The translations under genes and the position numbers were made by a program. From Azorinus chamasolen (Eukaryota > Mollusca > Bivalvia > Cardiida > Solecurtidae), in assembly GCA_963576725.1 (NCBI GenBank), contig OY755252.1, positions 48,238,840 to 48,302,839 of the forward strand: 64,000 bases of DNA, written 5' to 3'. The first letter of the stretch is position 1; each line of letters starts with the position of its first letter. The notes beneath the pieces were generated by a model. It was not told the DNA's origin. It ran no database searches and worked only from the letters and a program-made list of their open reading frames with translations. Of the stretch, positions 20,190-30,871 are shown piece by piece.

Positions 20190-20869
20190 TTAACCATTAC
20201 CTCATATTGACACCTTTTGATACCTGTGAAAATCATTTTTTGAAACTATTGTGGTAAATAGAGCATTTATTCCAAAGGAGCAAATGCTCTATTTATCACT
20301 GATTTTTTAAAACTACAAAACTCTAAAAAAGAAGTATTTTTTTATGCCCCGTTGACGATAGTCAGGGGGCATGTTTTGCACTTGTCCATCAGTCAGCTTG
20401 TACGTGCAGTTGGTTGTCACAGTTTTTGTGTCACCTGCCGAGAGGCAGTGTGTCACTTAGGGATCACCTTTCTGTCGTCTGTCTGTCCCTCTGTCTGTCC
20501 GTCACGCTTTCGTTGTTTGGCTGTAATTTCTAAACTAATCATTATAGAGCTTTCAAATTTCACATGTGTCTTTCTCTCATTGAGGACCATTGATGTAACA
20601 AAGGTGCATCACTCTGCATGCAATAAATTTTTAGTTATTCCCCTTTGTTCTGATATTCGCACTCCAGCATAATAACAGTATTTATGTCAGTTGCGAGCAG
20701 GTGACACATGTGTTCCTCTAAACACTCTTTTTTCATTGTCATGCACCACCACGGGGGCATTGCTGTGTCATTACAGACACAATTTTCTAGTTTATAGTAA
20801 ATGCTCCTTTTAAGTAGATTTATTCATAGGGTGGTTAGAAAATAGCCTTTAGAAGTAGGAAAGTGTTAA
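20190..20869 (+). mobile_element. Family C MITE split by an ATGCCCC element
   Basis: TTAACCATTACCTCATATTG at 20190, hairpin at 20250-20300, interruption at about 20337-20790, then AGTAAATGCTCCTTTTAAGT and TTAA at 20866-20869. Without the insertion it reads as a normal C element. Confidence 0.8.
20337..20790 (+). mobile_element. ATGCCCC-bordered element
   Basis: Left TTTTTTTATGCCCCG, right ACGGGGGCATTGCTGTGTCA plus GACACAATTTTCTAG. A CTGTCTGTCCCTCTGTC run sits inside. Border wording resembles the larger element at 60855-62306. It sits in a C MITE, so it is younger than that MITE. A 106-codon + frame lacks any recognised motif. Confidence 0.65.
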
Positions 20870-21080
20870 CCCAAATACAGTGATTATCTTATATCAGCAT
20901 CAAAGACATCTAGAACAATCCTCTCTTTGAGACAATTCTAAAGACATTGTTCAAAAAGAATGGTCACAACATAGAATTGGCGGAAAAATAACCCTAAGTA
21001 CTGTATGTTTTGACTACTGTTTAGAATGATTCTGAAGAGTGATCCTAACAAAGGGTTTGATGGAGAAATGACACCTTTAT
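20870..21080. mobile_element. Two degenerate family D hairpins
   Basis: ACAATCCTCTCTTTGAGAC with a weak right arm ending GGCGGAAAAAT, then TTTAGAATGATTCTGAAGAG with GGGTTTGATGGAGAAAT. Possibly a tandem or partly duplicated D. Confidence 0.55.
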
Positions 21081-21119
21081 CTACATGGTACCTTTATCTG
21101 TTGCTGTCAATGTTTTGTC

Positions 21120-21380
21120 TAATCTTTAGAATTTTATGGAATAGATCTGATTTCATGAATACATGACTGTATTCATGTAAGAAAAAATGATACCATGGAT
21201 ATTTATTAACTGAATGTTTTATTAATGACATAATTATAAGCACATGATATTTGTGTATTGGCTGAATCTGAAAAATCAGATTCATATACACATAGTTCGG
21301 TTCTATAAGCATTTAAGAGTGCAGATCCTGATCAGACTGCTGACCTACAGGATCCATCTGATCTAGGACTACTAGGAGTT
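21120..21380 (-). mobile_element. Family A MITE, decayed
   Basis: TTCATGTAAGAAAAAATGAT arm, an AATCAGATTCAT word, and a core with GCAGATCCTGATCAGAC. Both ends are lost. Confidence 0.6.
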
Positions 21381-21394
21381 TGCTTGAATAATCA

Positions 21395-21535
21395 TAGGAT
21401 AATCCCTATACCTGTTAGAAACATCTTTGCTCACAGAGCAGACCCAGATCAGACAGCTCCTGTAGGAAATAATTTAGATCTGGTTCTACAGTTTCTTGTC
21501 TTTCATCCATGGCTAACTATTTTTGTCATTTACAA
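21395..21535 (+). mobile_element. Family B fragment
   Basis: CACAGAGCAGACCCAGATCA, a truncated loop, then the TTAGATCTGGTTCTACAG arm. Confidence 0.5.
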
Positions 21536-21551
21536 AATTGAGCCACATGAT

Positions 21552-21742
21552 CAGAGATCCAGATAAGATGCGAATTAAAAAAACATTTTCAAGAATAACT
21601 TTTTTATTTCTCCACTAAAACCTATGTTTTACCACTCTTTAGAATCGTCTCTTCGAGACAATTCTAAAGAGTGGTCACAGCATAGGATTTGGTGGAGAAA
21701 TGGAGATTTTAGTACTTCAGTGCATGTTTATCTGTGGCTCTG
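21552..21742. mobile_element. Family D element with clear 6-bp duplication
   Basis: Starts CAGAGATCCAGATAAG and ends CTTTATCTGTGGCTCTG-like at 21742. CATGAT is duplicated at 21546-21551 and 21743-21748. The hairpin with AATCGTCTCTTCGAGAC is near-perfect over about 90 bases. This is the reference D copy in the window. Confidence 0.87.
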
Positions 21743-21867
21743 CATGATGTCATAATAATGTTAATATTCATGAGGAAAACGGTTGTGGGAATATATTGTG
21801 TAACATAGACTGATGATAGTTTATTCAGAAGTTACATTTAAGCCTTTGCTTCATACATGTATGTATA

Positions 21868-22117
21868 TTAACCCTTCGCTTGCTGTTCACGTCAATATAC
21901 CTATCTGTAAATAGTGAAGACCCAGATGAGACAGCTCCTGCAGGAGCTGTCTCATCAGGGTCTGCACTATTTACAAGTTGATTGTGCAACCAATGCACTC
22001 CAAAGCAGTGATTGCACAATGATATACTTGTACACATTGCAGATATATGTAATTATACAACAGGGCATGGGTACAGAAGGAGAAATGTATTTTACAATTC
22101 AGCAAGAGAAGGGTTAA
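21868..22117 (+). mobile_element. Family F MITE, full length
   Basis: TTAA at 21868-21871 and 22114-22117. Ends CCCTTCGCTTGCTG and CAGCAAGAGAAGGG. The core (GAAGACCCAGATGAGAC / GTCTCATCAGGGTCTGC) is at about 21913-21968, and a second short inverted repeat of GTGCAACCAATGCACT follows. Confidence 0.9.
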
Positions 22118-22127
22118 TGTCTTTTCT

Positions 22128-22375
22128 ATATTTTTCATATAAACCCCCTTTCATGCCTAAGTAAATGCAAACAGCCGACAGATCCTGAAAGAGTCACCTA
22201 ATCAGGCTTTACTGAGACTGTGCACTCTGTTTGCTTATATGGAATTGTACAGTTTCTGCTAAGGTAATAAAAAACAACCAACGTGATTGTATCATTACAA
22301 AAACTAAATGTGGACTAATGAATATTTATGATTTGTTATTAGTTCTTACATGAACATTGAACAGGTAAAGGGTTG
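22128..22375 (+). mobile_element. Family B MITE, diverged
   Basis: CATATAAACCCCCTTTCATG start, decayed core, AACATTGAACAGGTAAAGGG end. Confidence 0.65.
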
Positions 22376-22600
22376 ATATCATTTAAGACAGCTTTCTTGT
22401 TAACGAATTTATATTGTCAAAATCTTGTGTTGAGAATAATCCATGTTTTTTTTTTGCAGCAGACATTTTCAGTTCAAGGTCCTTCATTAATATGACATTT
22501 GATCTGACACAGCAGCCCAGCAGGTCTTACATTAAATCATTCAGGATATTTGATCCTATTCTGCATGGTTGGTGGATCTGAATAAAAGTGCTCTGTATCC
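22376..22600. other. Unassigned AT-rich stretch
   Basis: No recognised feature. Confidence 0.4.
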
Positions 22601-22614
22601 CACAGACAGTGGTG

Positions 22615-22806
22615 GGAACTCTTTGCATGCTAATTGGCATCTGCAAAATTTCCAAAGTTGACTTGGTAAATACTTTTCAATAAATACAACCAGAAGCGTT
22701 TGGATCCTGATGAGTTGCCTAGTTACTCTGCGTCTCATCGTGATCCACACTGTTTGCATATAGCTAGGTAATCACAAATTGCCAGTAGCGTTTTTAAAGA
22801 GTTAAC
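22615..22806 (+). mobile_element. Family H MITE
   Basis: Starts GGAACTCTTTGCATGCTAAT and ends CGTTTTTAAAGAGTTAA. The inner pair GTTTGGATCCTGATGAG / CTCATCGTGATCCACACTG is the H variant of the core. Confidence 0.7.
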
Positions 22807-23028
22807 GCATTATATCTCTATGTGGGCCAGGAAAAACTAGTCTACTAAAGTTAATGTTGGCTACAAGTTTTAAAATGGCTAATAGTTTTCTGCTTTAAAA
22901 TAAGGTAAAAAGACACATAGTGTAGATCCTGATGAGGTGCTGAGTTACTAGATATCTCAAGTAAATCGATCTATATGCAGAGGTTGTCAAAAGTTTACAG
23001 CAAGCATGCAAAGAGTGAACTTGACTTG
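22803..23028 (-). mobile_element. Family H MITE, reversed and diverged
   Basis: Abuts the preceding H copy at TTAACGCATT and ends AAGCATGCAAAGAGTGAAC. The core is worn (GTGTAGATCCTGATGAGG). Confidence 0.5.
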
Positions 23029-23161
23029 ACTGCTAAAAAATACCCTCTGCTCGGAAAATCATGTTTGTGCAAAATGTCATTTTCTACACGCTTTATGACT
23101 CTTTTTCTCATCTACATTCAAACTGTTTGCAAATGATGTCGTGAAACAAAAAGTTACAGTT

Positions 23162-23415
23162 CGCCCTTTACTCCATGAATATTTATGCCAGAAATAATAA
23201 TTATTAATATTAATTAGCTGACTTCATAATTGCATATTGGAGCATTTGAACAAGGGGATTTGTTACCATGGTAGACACTGTATGAATCAGATCTATATCG
23301 CAAACAAAACAGATCCTTATCAGCAGACTATCAGATAGCTCCTACAGGATGTTTGATCTAGGTCTACTCTGTTTGCAAAGGCATCAAAATGCAAACCTAT
23401 AATGTAAAGGGTTAA
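23162..23415 (-). mobile_element. Family A MITE
   Basis: GCCCTTTACTCCATGAATAT at the left, core at about 23300-23375 with a short duplicated CAGACTATCAGATAG, and AATGTAAAGGGTTAA at the right (TTAA 23412-23415). Confidence 0.82.
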
Positions 23416-23438
23416 GCAGACATCAGTTTAACAGTCTG

Positions 23439-23650
23439 TTAACCCTTTCTGTATACTTTTCATGCATTTGCAAACAGGGTAGACCTAGATCAGACGGCTC
23501 CTATAGGAGCCATCTGATCAAGGTCTGCTATGTTTGCTTTTGACAATTGATACAGATCTGTTTTTGCAGTTTTCATTGAAAGGTTAACATTATAAAAATT
23601 GCTAATAAATGTTCATGATGTATTTGCTACATGAATATTAAACAGGTTAA
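23439..23650 (+). mobile_element. Family B MITE sharing a TTAA with family C
   Basis: TTAA at 23439-23442 and 23647-23650, a full core at about 23475-23540. The right TTAA is also the left border of the next element. Confidence 0.85.
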
Positions 23651-23850
23651 CCCATTCCCTCATAAGCTATTTTTAGACACAACCTCTTTGAATAAATCTA
23701 CCAAAAAGGAGCATTTAGAAAAAAATACTAGAGAGAAAGAAAATTGTAGAATTTTGTAGTTTTGAAACCATTGTTGTATTTATCACAATGGTTTCAAAAA
23801 ATGACTTACAGAGGCACAGAACGGCGTATTTATGGTGGAAAGGGTTATTA
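23647..23850 (-). mobile_element. Family C MITE
   Basis: TTAACCCATTCCCTCATAAG start; hairpin half deleted (only one ATTTATCACAATGG arm); right end TTTATGGTGGAAAGGGTTA. Confidence 0.8.
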
Positions 23851-24088
23851 GGGTTAAATATTGTACTAATCACTCAGTTTAATGTTCTACAGTTGGTGTG
23901 ACTCAAGACGCTGCAGTAAGATAATTATTATGGACACAACAAAAAGTTAATATTGTTTCTTGCACAAACGAGGATTGTTTCTATCACCACCAGTAGAGTA
24001 ATTGGATGATTTAATGTTCATCATATTCAAAGTGGCACATAAAGCTTTCTTTGATGAGAATTGAGTTTAAAGTTTCAAACATTGATCT
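23851..24088. other. Unassigned stretch
   Basis: No recognised feature. Confidence 0.4.
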
Positions 24089-24280
24089 TTAACTCTTTGC
24101 ATGCTAGTGGCGGAATCTCCAGCCATTTATGACATGTGAACAGTTTGGCCTGATCCGCGATCCAACCTGTTTGTCATCCAGGCTCCACTTCTTGCAAACA
24201 AAAAATGAGAAAGAAAATTAATAATTTTGAATTTTTTACAGATCTAGGACAAATGAGCAGCAGGCGGCAATTGAGCTGAC
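24089..24280 (+). mobile_element. Family H MITE, right end lost
   Basis: TTAACTCTTTGCATGCTAGT at 24089, CAGTTTGGCCTGATCC and a weak partner, then ATGAGAAAGAAAATTAATAA. It fades before 24300. Confidence 0.55.
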
Positions 24281-24350
24281 GTCAAAATTACTAAGCATTC
24301 TTAGTTATTTGATATGCCAACGGACATTACAGAAGTCCTGATAGAATTTG

Positions 24351-24378
24351 TCAGTCTGTCTGTCTGTCTGTCTGTTCG
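24351..24378. repeat. CTGT microsatellite
   Basis: A short run of CTGT units. Confidence 0.85.
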
Positions 24379-24464
24379 TTTTTGTTGTCTGCACTATTTC
24401 TCAATATTGGTACAGAACCATTTCAACAAAATTTAATGAGATGCTTCATTAATATCAAGGGGAC

Positions 24465-24705
24465 CCTGTTTCATGTAAGAAATACAAATGTAATGACATC
24501 ATGAATATTTACAAGCTTAATTTTATGATGTCATAATGTACACTGGATTTTTGTATTTATATTGATTGAAACTGTAGAATCAGATCAATATTAAACTAAA
24601 AGCAAACAGAGCAGATCCTGATGAGACAGTGCTTAGAGGAGTTTTTGATCTTGGTCTACTCTGTAAGTGTATTCGTGAAAACGTTTAATGAGGGAAATAC
24701 TCAAA
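24465..24705 (-). mobile_element. Family A/B MITE, left end lost
   Basis: TTTCATGTAAGAAATACAAA arm, core at about 24605-24660, then TAATGAGGGAAATAC as the worn B-type end. Confidence 0.65.
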
Positions 24706-25190
24706 TAGTTTTAAAAGGAAGTTATTATGCTATAAAACAACAGTCGTATGTTTTACTAGCCATGACTGACCTCATTATAACAAACAAAGGCAACTCATCT
24801 TACAGGTCTGTGATGGATACTGTGTGTCTGTCCTGTTTACAAAACTCAGAACTTTTCTTCTCATTACGTGATTATAACTGAGATATATGGCACAATTGGG
24901 CTCTTGTAGCCCACCAATCTGCCATTCTCATTCTTTTGTGATAAGAAACTTAAGCTGTTGATAAACTTTTGTCATTTCTCATCGCTTACCACATTTAGAT
25001 TAAAAAAAAAATGCAGAACATTTCTTTTGTTTTGTTTCCAGGCAGTAACAGGTGTAGCAAATTGAAAAGAATGAAAAGGAATTTGACATCCATGGACTTG
25101 ATAAATATTCATTCAAGTCAAGACATACCCCAAGTAAAATAGGGTAGCAGGAGGGTCGGGGGGGGGGGGCTTTGTTGTATTTCGCTTGAT
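24706..25190. other. Unassigned stretch with a poly-G run
   Basis: A G run occurs at about 25158-25169. No family ends or credible frame are seen. Confidence 0.4.
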
Positions 25191-25191
25191 A

Positions 25192-25392
25192 ATAATTCAT
25201 AAGGAGCATAATTATGAACAAGAAAAGTTTTGGCACATGCAAAAACTGTAGAATAGGACCTATTTAAATTATACATCAATAGGCAAGGTTAGCAGACCCT
25301 GATCAGACGGCTCCTACAGGAGCTGTCTGATCTGGGTCTACTCTTTTTGCAAAGGTGTTAATAGGTATATTTATGGAGTAAAGAGTTTATAT
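25192..25392 (-). mobile_element. Family A MITE, left end lost
   Basis: Arm from ATAATTCATAAGGAGCATAA, strong core at about 25290-25350, right end TTTATGGAGTAAAGAGTTTA. Confidence 0.75.
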
Positions 25393-25705
25393 TTGAAATT
25401 TTTCCCTATATCTGTTGCTCTCTCAGGAGTAAACGGGTCATCTTGATAACAGAGAGCGGTAGCTTGCATCAGGTAATTAAGATACAGTATCTTGATAAAT
25501 TAGAGAAATGTGCGCTTAGGTAGTTTATAATTAGGAAATCTACAGCCAAGTGACAGCTCAGAGAAACTATACATGTTATTTTATCGGAATAAAGGGACTG
25601 GTTGAGTCATACAATTAAGAGTTTGTAAAAGGAAATACAGTATAGCAACCACCAAAGAGAGATATAATTGTGTCTTAGAGGCAGGTGATAGATAAACCCT
25701 TTAAA
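25393..25705. other. Unassigned stretch
   Basis: Nothing recognised over about 310 bases. Confidence 0.45.
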
Positions 25706-25993
25706 TAAATTAATTTCCTCCATAAACACACCTTTCTACACCTTTATTATAAAACGGAGTACTGAGCCATATCAGACAGCTCCTATACCCACTGAATATT
25801 CATGGACAAAATAGTTATAATGAATATGGAAGGAGGGAAATTGCAGCCATTTTAGAAAGTAAAGAAACATCTTTCAAATTTCATTAGCAAACAGAGCAGA
25901 TCCTGATTGGACGGCTCATATAGGAGCCGACTGATCTTGGTCTACTCTTTTTGCAAATGCAAGAAAATACGTTCATATTAGGGAAAGGGTTAA
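25706..25993 (-). mobile_element. Family A fragment joined to a B2 MITE
   Basis: TTAATTTCCTCCATAAACAC starts an A-type left arm with half a core (to about 25790). It passes directly into a reversed B2 arm and core ending TTAGGGAAAGGGTTAA (25990-25993). Neither element is complete; recombination between them is likely. Confidence 0.7.
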
Positions 25994-26214
25994 GAGAAAT
26001 CATTAAATGAATGTATGAATATTGAATAATATTATTATTCTCCAAGGCAATTACATGTACGCTGAATAGCAAAAAAGGGTTTGACTGAGAAATATGTTTT
26101 TAGTAGGTACATGTACATACTTATATCATCATTCAAGTACAGCTGAAGGTATCTAATTGGTCAGGGTTTGAGCCTAATAATCTTCCTGATATACAATCTA
26201 GTTGTTTGCTTGAC
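25994..26214. other. Unassigned stretch
   Basis: No recognised feature. Confidence 0.4.
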
Positions 26215-26465
26215 TTTAATCCTTTTCCTCATATAACCACATTTCCATGTCTTTGCAAAGTTTAAGAGTAGACCCAGATCAGTTAGCTTCTTTGAGAGCC
26301 ATCTGACCAGGGTCTGCTCTATTTGCGTATGAAATACTAATAGATCTGACTCCATGTACAGTTTCTATCAAAACCAAATATTCCCATGTATATAAAACCT
26401 CAGCTAATAGATAATTAATATTCATATCATTTTTTACAAGGATATTCAACAGGAAAAGATTGATC
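26215..26465 (+). mobile_element. Family B MITE
   Basis: TTTAATCCTTTTCCTCATAT start, core at about 26255-26325, end TTCAACAGGAAAAGATTGA. Confidence 0.72.
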
Positions 26466-26505
26466 GTGTCATGCAAGTCATACATGTGGTTTACCAAGTC
26501 CAGTC

Positions 26506-26714
26506 TTTATCCCTTTACGAGTTTACCCAGGTCAGACAGCTCCTATGGGAGCCTCTGATTAGGGTCTGCTCTTTTTGCATATGATATAATAATTAAAGAT
26601 GTGATTCTACAGTTTCTGCTATAATGGCCAGAAATCCCTGTGCCCAAGTGCTAATATAACAATTAATCTCATTAATATTCATAAAAGCTTTATAGTCATG
26701 GAGTAGAGGGTTTA
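26506..26714 (+). mobile_element. Family A MITE with shortened left arm
   Basis: TTTATCCCTTTACGAGTTTA then core directly, lacking the usual spacer. The right end is ATGGAGTAGAGGGTTTAA. Confidence 0.72.
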
Positions 26715-26739
26715 ACATAATGGGGCCAGAATTGCCAAA

Positions 26740-26813
26740 ATTATACGGACAGCAAGTAGTGTAGAGCCAGATGATATAGTTTCTAAAAAAGCTGCATAGC
26801 GTAACTATCTTGT
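26740..26813 (+). mobile_element. Family I core fragment
   Basis: ACAGCAAGTAGTGTAGAGCC and a poorly matched right arm. It stops at a family G insertion. Confidence 0.35.
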
Positions 26814-27038
26814 CAACCCTTACAACGCAGCAGTGACTTTTCAAATGGACTGTTCCAAAATTCAAATAGGTCAAGCTTATAATAATGGTTAAATATTTAG
26901 GGATTTATTCTAAAGAAAAGTGTAACATGGCAACCTGTGCAGACCCAGATGAGAGGGCTCTTCAAGGAATCCTCTCATCTGGGTCTACACTGTTGCAAAG
27001 GACATTAGCGACTCTTGTGTCCCACACTGTAAGGGTTA
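26814..27038 (-). mobile_element. Family G MITE
   Basis: Ends CAACCCTTACAACG and CCCACACTGTAAGGGTTAAG. The core, GCAGACCCAGATGAGAGG with CCTCTCATCTGGGTCTAC, has both arms of the CAG type, unlike most copies. Confidence 0.75.
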
Positions 27039-27164
27039 AGATTATATCAGAATGGTGCCATGTTGGTTTTATCTCACGGTAATTAGGGTACTTGATGAAA
27101 AAAATATATCTGTATTTACTCCAACTGTTGAGACACTTAGTCGTCCTTCTCTTCTGCTTGATAG

Positions 27165-27305
27165 CGCTGAATAAATCAATTTAGTACCATTTTGATAACT
27201 TTGCAATCGACAGATAGCAAATAATGTAGACTGATAAAACTGCTCCTTCAGGAACAGTTTGATCTTGATCTGCACTGTTTGCCTAAGTTTGAATGTCCAG
27301 ACACT
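27165..27305 (+). mobile_element. Family I element
   Basis: GCTGAATAAATCAATTTAGT, then CAAATAATGTAGACTGATA, then CAGTTTGATCTTGATCTGCA and GTTTGCCTAAGTTTG. The same order occurs near 55.95 kb. Confidence 0.55.
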
Positions 27306-27660
27306 TAAGAGTACTAATCTTAAATTATTAAGGGTGTATGTGAAAAACTTGATCCATTAAATTACATTAGATTTTTTTTCTTCAGCTGAATTAAATTCAC
27401 TCTATGAATCTTAAACAGTGGTAGAACTATTGACAGTATGAATGCCAATAGTTCACTGTCTGTCAGGATAGTCTGCCTATTATAAAATTTGCTGACATGT
27501 GCACGCTTTACTGTAATTGGGGACTTATGCAAAATATGCATGTTTTCATTACCCTAATAATTCTAAATCATTCTCGCACTCAATGTCTAATCTCTCTAAT
27601 TTGGCATCTGTGTCATCAGGTAAAGTGGTATTTTTGCATGCTAACAGGGCAGCAGCTAAA
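27306..27660. other. Unassigned AT-rich stretch
   Basis: No recognised feature. Confidence 0.45.
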
Positions 27661-27663
27661 GGT

Positions 27664-27838
27664 CACAGATGCGTATGCAATTGAATACTAAAATTGTCCT
27701 TAAAACTCCACCAAACCTTATAATGTTGTGACAACTCTTTAGAATCGCCTCAAAGAGATGATTCTAAAGAGTGGTCACAAAATTATAAAGGTCTGGTGCA
27801 GAAATAAGGAAGTAACTCGGACACTCATCTTTATGCAT
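27664..27838. mobile_element. Family D hairpin element
   Basis: AACTCCACCAAACCTTATAA pairs with the right arm ending GGTCTGGTGCAGAAAT around a CGCCTCAAAGAGATG centre. Outer flanks match other D copies. Confidence 0.75.
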
Positions 27839-27994
27839 TTTTTTTTATATACTTTTCACCTTTTGAAAAACAATGGAAACAATAACTGAGAATTGCAGCA
27901 GAAGACAATTTTGCCAGACAGCATCTTTCTGCTGAGAGTACAAAGTTAATAGTTTGAAGATCTGAAACAAGTGTAATTACAGAACTAGCACTTG

Positions 27995-28085
27995 CAGATA
28001 GAGAAAATCTGGATTAGATTTAGGCTCCTTGAGGAACCATCTCACTTTTGATCAGTGTCTACTTTGTTTGCCATTCAAATTTTCA
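27995..28085 (+). mobile_element. Core fragment of G/I type
   Basis: GATTTAGGCTCCTTGAGGAA and TGATCAGTGTCTACTTTG only. Confidence 0.4.
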
Positions 28086-28148
28086 AATTTTTCTTGCAAT
28101 GTATACTGTAATTGTTACTGAATGGACTCATTGATTGACCATTCCACT

Positions 28149-28390
28149 TTAACCCATTTCCTCATAGGCTATTTTTAGACTCATCTCTTTGAATAAATCT
28201 ACTGGAAAGGAGATTTTACTAGAAAAAAAGTGATATTTAGAATTGTGTACTTTTGAAATTTCATGAATAAAACATTTACTCCTATGGAGTATAATTTTTA
28301 ATGCGTTAGTCTTAATGTATCACAATGGTTTCAAAAAGAACTTTTATGGAGGCGTCATTTAAAGGCATCAGTATGAAGGAATGAGTTTAA
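28149..28390 (-). mobile_element. Family C MITE, diverged
   Basis: TTAACCCATTTCCTCATAGG at 28149, hairpin largely scrambled, end CAGTATGAAGGAATGAGTTT. Confidence 0.75.
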
Positions 28391-28620
28391 GGTTTATATG
28401 AGTCATAGGGAAGATTGAAAGGAAGTCCATTGAAGGAAACACATTCATGATTGTTGGAAACATGATGAAAGAACTTGGGAAATACAAGTCCTGTTCCAGA
28501 TCTTTACCTTTTGTATGCTGATTCATCATTGTTTTGGATCATCATCATTTAGTGGCAGACACAATACAGTATTGGAGGGTTACAATTTGTTGTGGCATAT
28601 CTAATGACAAATGCTGCAGA
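28391..28620. other. Unassigned stretch
   Basis: Nothing recognised. Confidence 0.4.
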
Positions 28621-28627
28621 CTCTGAC

Positions 28628-28686
28628 CAGGAGCTGTCTCTTGTCTGGAGCAGATCAGGAGCTGTCTCTTGTCTGGAGCAGATCTT
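28628..28686. repeat. Tandem duplication of a core half
   Basis: AGGAGCTGTCTCTTGTCTGG plus AGCAGATC occurs twice head to tail. The words derive from a MITE core. Confidence 0.7.
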
Positions 28687-28946
28687 TGTCTGTACTGATT
28701 GCGAAATCTGGTTACGGTAATTTATCTCGCCATTGACAAAGGTCCACTCATTTCAAGTATACTTACGCAAGATAATGGTTTTAGGAAATTATCTGTTAAG
28801 TTCTTTTCTATGAACAGTTATGTTTTTGCCATTAATAGAAATAACCTGTTAAATAATGAATTGGAATGTAGTGGAATGACTCTTGGTGTTTTAGACGTTG
28901 AAGTATGAAAGAGTTAAATTTGCAAGAGGTGTTTGAATGATAAACC

Positions 28947-29762
28947 GTGCAGACCCTAGAGGAGCCTTCTGTGCAGACTGCATTATCCGACCCTAGAGGA
29001 GCCCTCTGTGCAGACTGCATTATCCGACCCTAGAGGAGCCCTCTGTGCAGACTGCATTGTCTGACCCTAGAGGAGCCCTCTGTGCAGACTGCATTATCTG
29101 ACTCTAGAGGAGCCTTCTGTGCAGACTGCATTATCTGACCCTAGAGGAGTCCTCTGTGCAGACTGCATTATCTGACTCTAGAGGAGCCCTCTGTGCAGAC
29201 TGCTTTATCTGACCCTAGAGGAGTCCTCTGTGCAGACTGCATTATCTGACTCTAGAGGAGCCCTCTGTGCAGACTGCTTTATCTGACCCTAGAGGAGTCC
29301 TCTGTGCAGACTGCATTGTCTGACCCTAGAGGAGTCCTCTGTGCAGACTGCATTATCCGACCCTAGAGGAGCCCTCTGTGCAGACTGCATTGTCTGACCC
29401 TAGAGGAGTCCTCTGTGCAGACTGCATTATCTGACTCTAGAGGAGCCCTCTGTGGAGACTGCATTATCTGACCCTAGAGGAGTCCTCTGTGCAGACTGCA
29501 TTATCTGACCCTAGAGGAGCCCTCTGTGCAGACTGCATTATCTGACCCTAGAGGAGCCCTCTGTGCAGACTGCTTTATCTGACTCTAGAGGAGCCCTCTG
29601 TGCAGACTGCTTTATCTGACTCTAGAGGAGCCCTCTGTGCAGACTGCTTTATCTGACTCTAGAGGAGCCCTCTGTGCAGACTGCTTTATCTGACCCTAGA
29701 GGAGCCCTCTGTGCAGACTGCATTATCTGACTCTAGAGGAGTCCTCTGTACAGACTGCCTTT
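28947..29762. repeat. 37-bp minisatellite, about 22 copies
   Basis: Unit GACCCTAGAGGAGCCCTCTG followed by TGCAGACTGCATTATCT. It matches the family G core (GCAGACC, CTAGAGGAGCCCTCT). Unit variants (GACCC/GACTC, GAGCC/GAGTC, CATT/CTTT) occur in runs. The array resumes at 30386-30490 after an insertion. Confidence 0.93.
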
Positions 29763-30380
29763 TCTCGCTTCTCAGCCATGCTAGATAAGCTGAGTTACTT
29801 AAAATAGCCGTACTAGAAATCCTTACCTGGAACACCCCGTGACTAGTGTATTCATACGCGCGATTGGGTAAAATCAATACAATGGAAGGAATTCTTACAG
29901 AATTATACCATTTCTATAGGCAACAACCTTATGAATTGAAATTAATATAAGTAATAAGCATGAATATGAAATTCTATTTATCATATAAACACTTTATAAG
30001 CCTATTTAATTTACCGAAGACGTTGTTTTGTAGTCACTCAGTCATTTATATTTACGCCAAAACGTAACGTTTATGGTTGTCATAACAAATGACGTCATTT
30101 TGGTGTCACGCCTAAAGTTATGCTGCGGTCTGTTGCTATTAGATATGGAAGTCGTATTACGCAATGTAAAGTAGTACTTAACAAAATTCGTTAATTTAAT
30201 TGGTTTTAAGGCTTATTTCAGCGAGAAAAACAATCAAGCATGGGTTTTGTTCAAGCCGGTTCTATACCCTCGGTTGGTCTGTTCCTATCGGAAACTGGCT
30301 AAAGTTCGTTTCCGACTGGAACAGACCAACCTCGGATATAGAAACCCCCGTCTTGAACAAAACCCATGCTTGATTCTATT
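29763..30380. mobile_element. About 617-bp insertion inside the 37-bp array
   Basis: Single-copy-looking DNA separates two parts of one array. The right end is an imperfect hairpin with arms at about 30232-30296 and 30308-30375 (outer AATCAAGCATGGGTTTTGTT and its complement). CpG content is higher than around it. No reading frame. Type unknown; left boundary approximate. Confidence 0.65.
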
Positions 30381-30385
30381 AATCT

Positions 30386-30490
30386 AACCCTAGAGGAGCC
30401 CTCTGTGCAGACTGCATTATCTGACTCTAGAGGAGTCCTCTGTGCAGACTGCCTTATCTGACTCTAGAGGACCCCTCTGTGCAGACTGCC
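30386..30490. repeat. 37-bp minisatellite, right remnant
   Basis: Three more units in phase with the main array, then CTGGGTCTAATTATGCTATT, a decayed core right arm. Confidence 0.9.
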
Positions 30491-30604
30491 CTCTGTTCTG
30501 GGTCTAATTATGCTATTTGCAATTAATGGTAAACTCATTTCCTACATGTAAAGGGACAGTGGTATGTGTCATTGATACAGATTGACTGTGATCAGGGTCT
30601 GGAG

Positions 30605-30762
30605 CAAATGATAAAGGTGTCTGAGCTTTAAAATACTGAAATTGTCATTTCTCTATCAAACCCTATGTTGTGAACACTCTTTTAAAATCGTCTCAAAGAA
30701 TTGTCACAACATGGTAAATATATATAAGGAACTTCTTGAAAATATTTTAATTTACCCAGTTT
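30605..30762. mobile_element. Family D element, internally deleted
   Basis: TTTCTCTATCAAACCCTATG left arm and GTCACAACATGG right remnant, then the usual TGAAAATATTTTAATTTACC flank. Confidence 0.6.
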
Positions 30763-30871
30763 GTTTTTGGGTCTATACTGTTTGCCTATTTCAGTGATTG
30801 GAGACACAACATGGAAGCCTAAAATGTTATAGTTCCTTAATTAATTATTGTCTTAAAAGTTCAAAGCATAT

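Noticed and set aside
20352..20672. 106-codon frame with paired cysteines
   Set aside because: It lies wholly in the ATGCCCC-bordered dispersed element, with no domain recognised.
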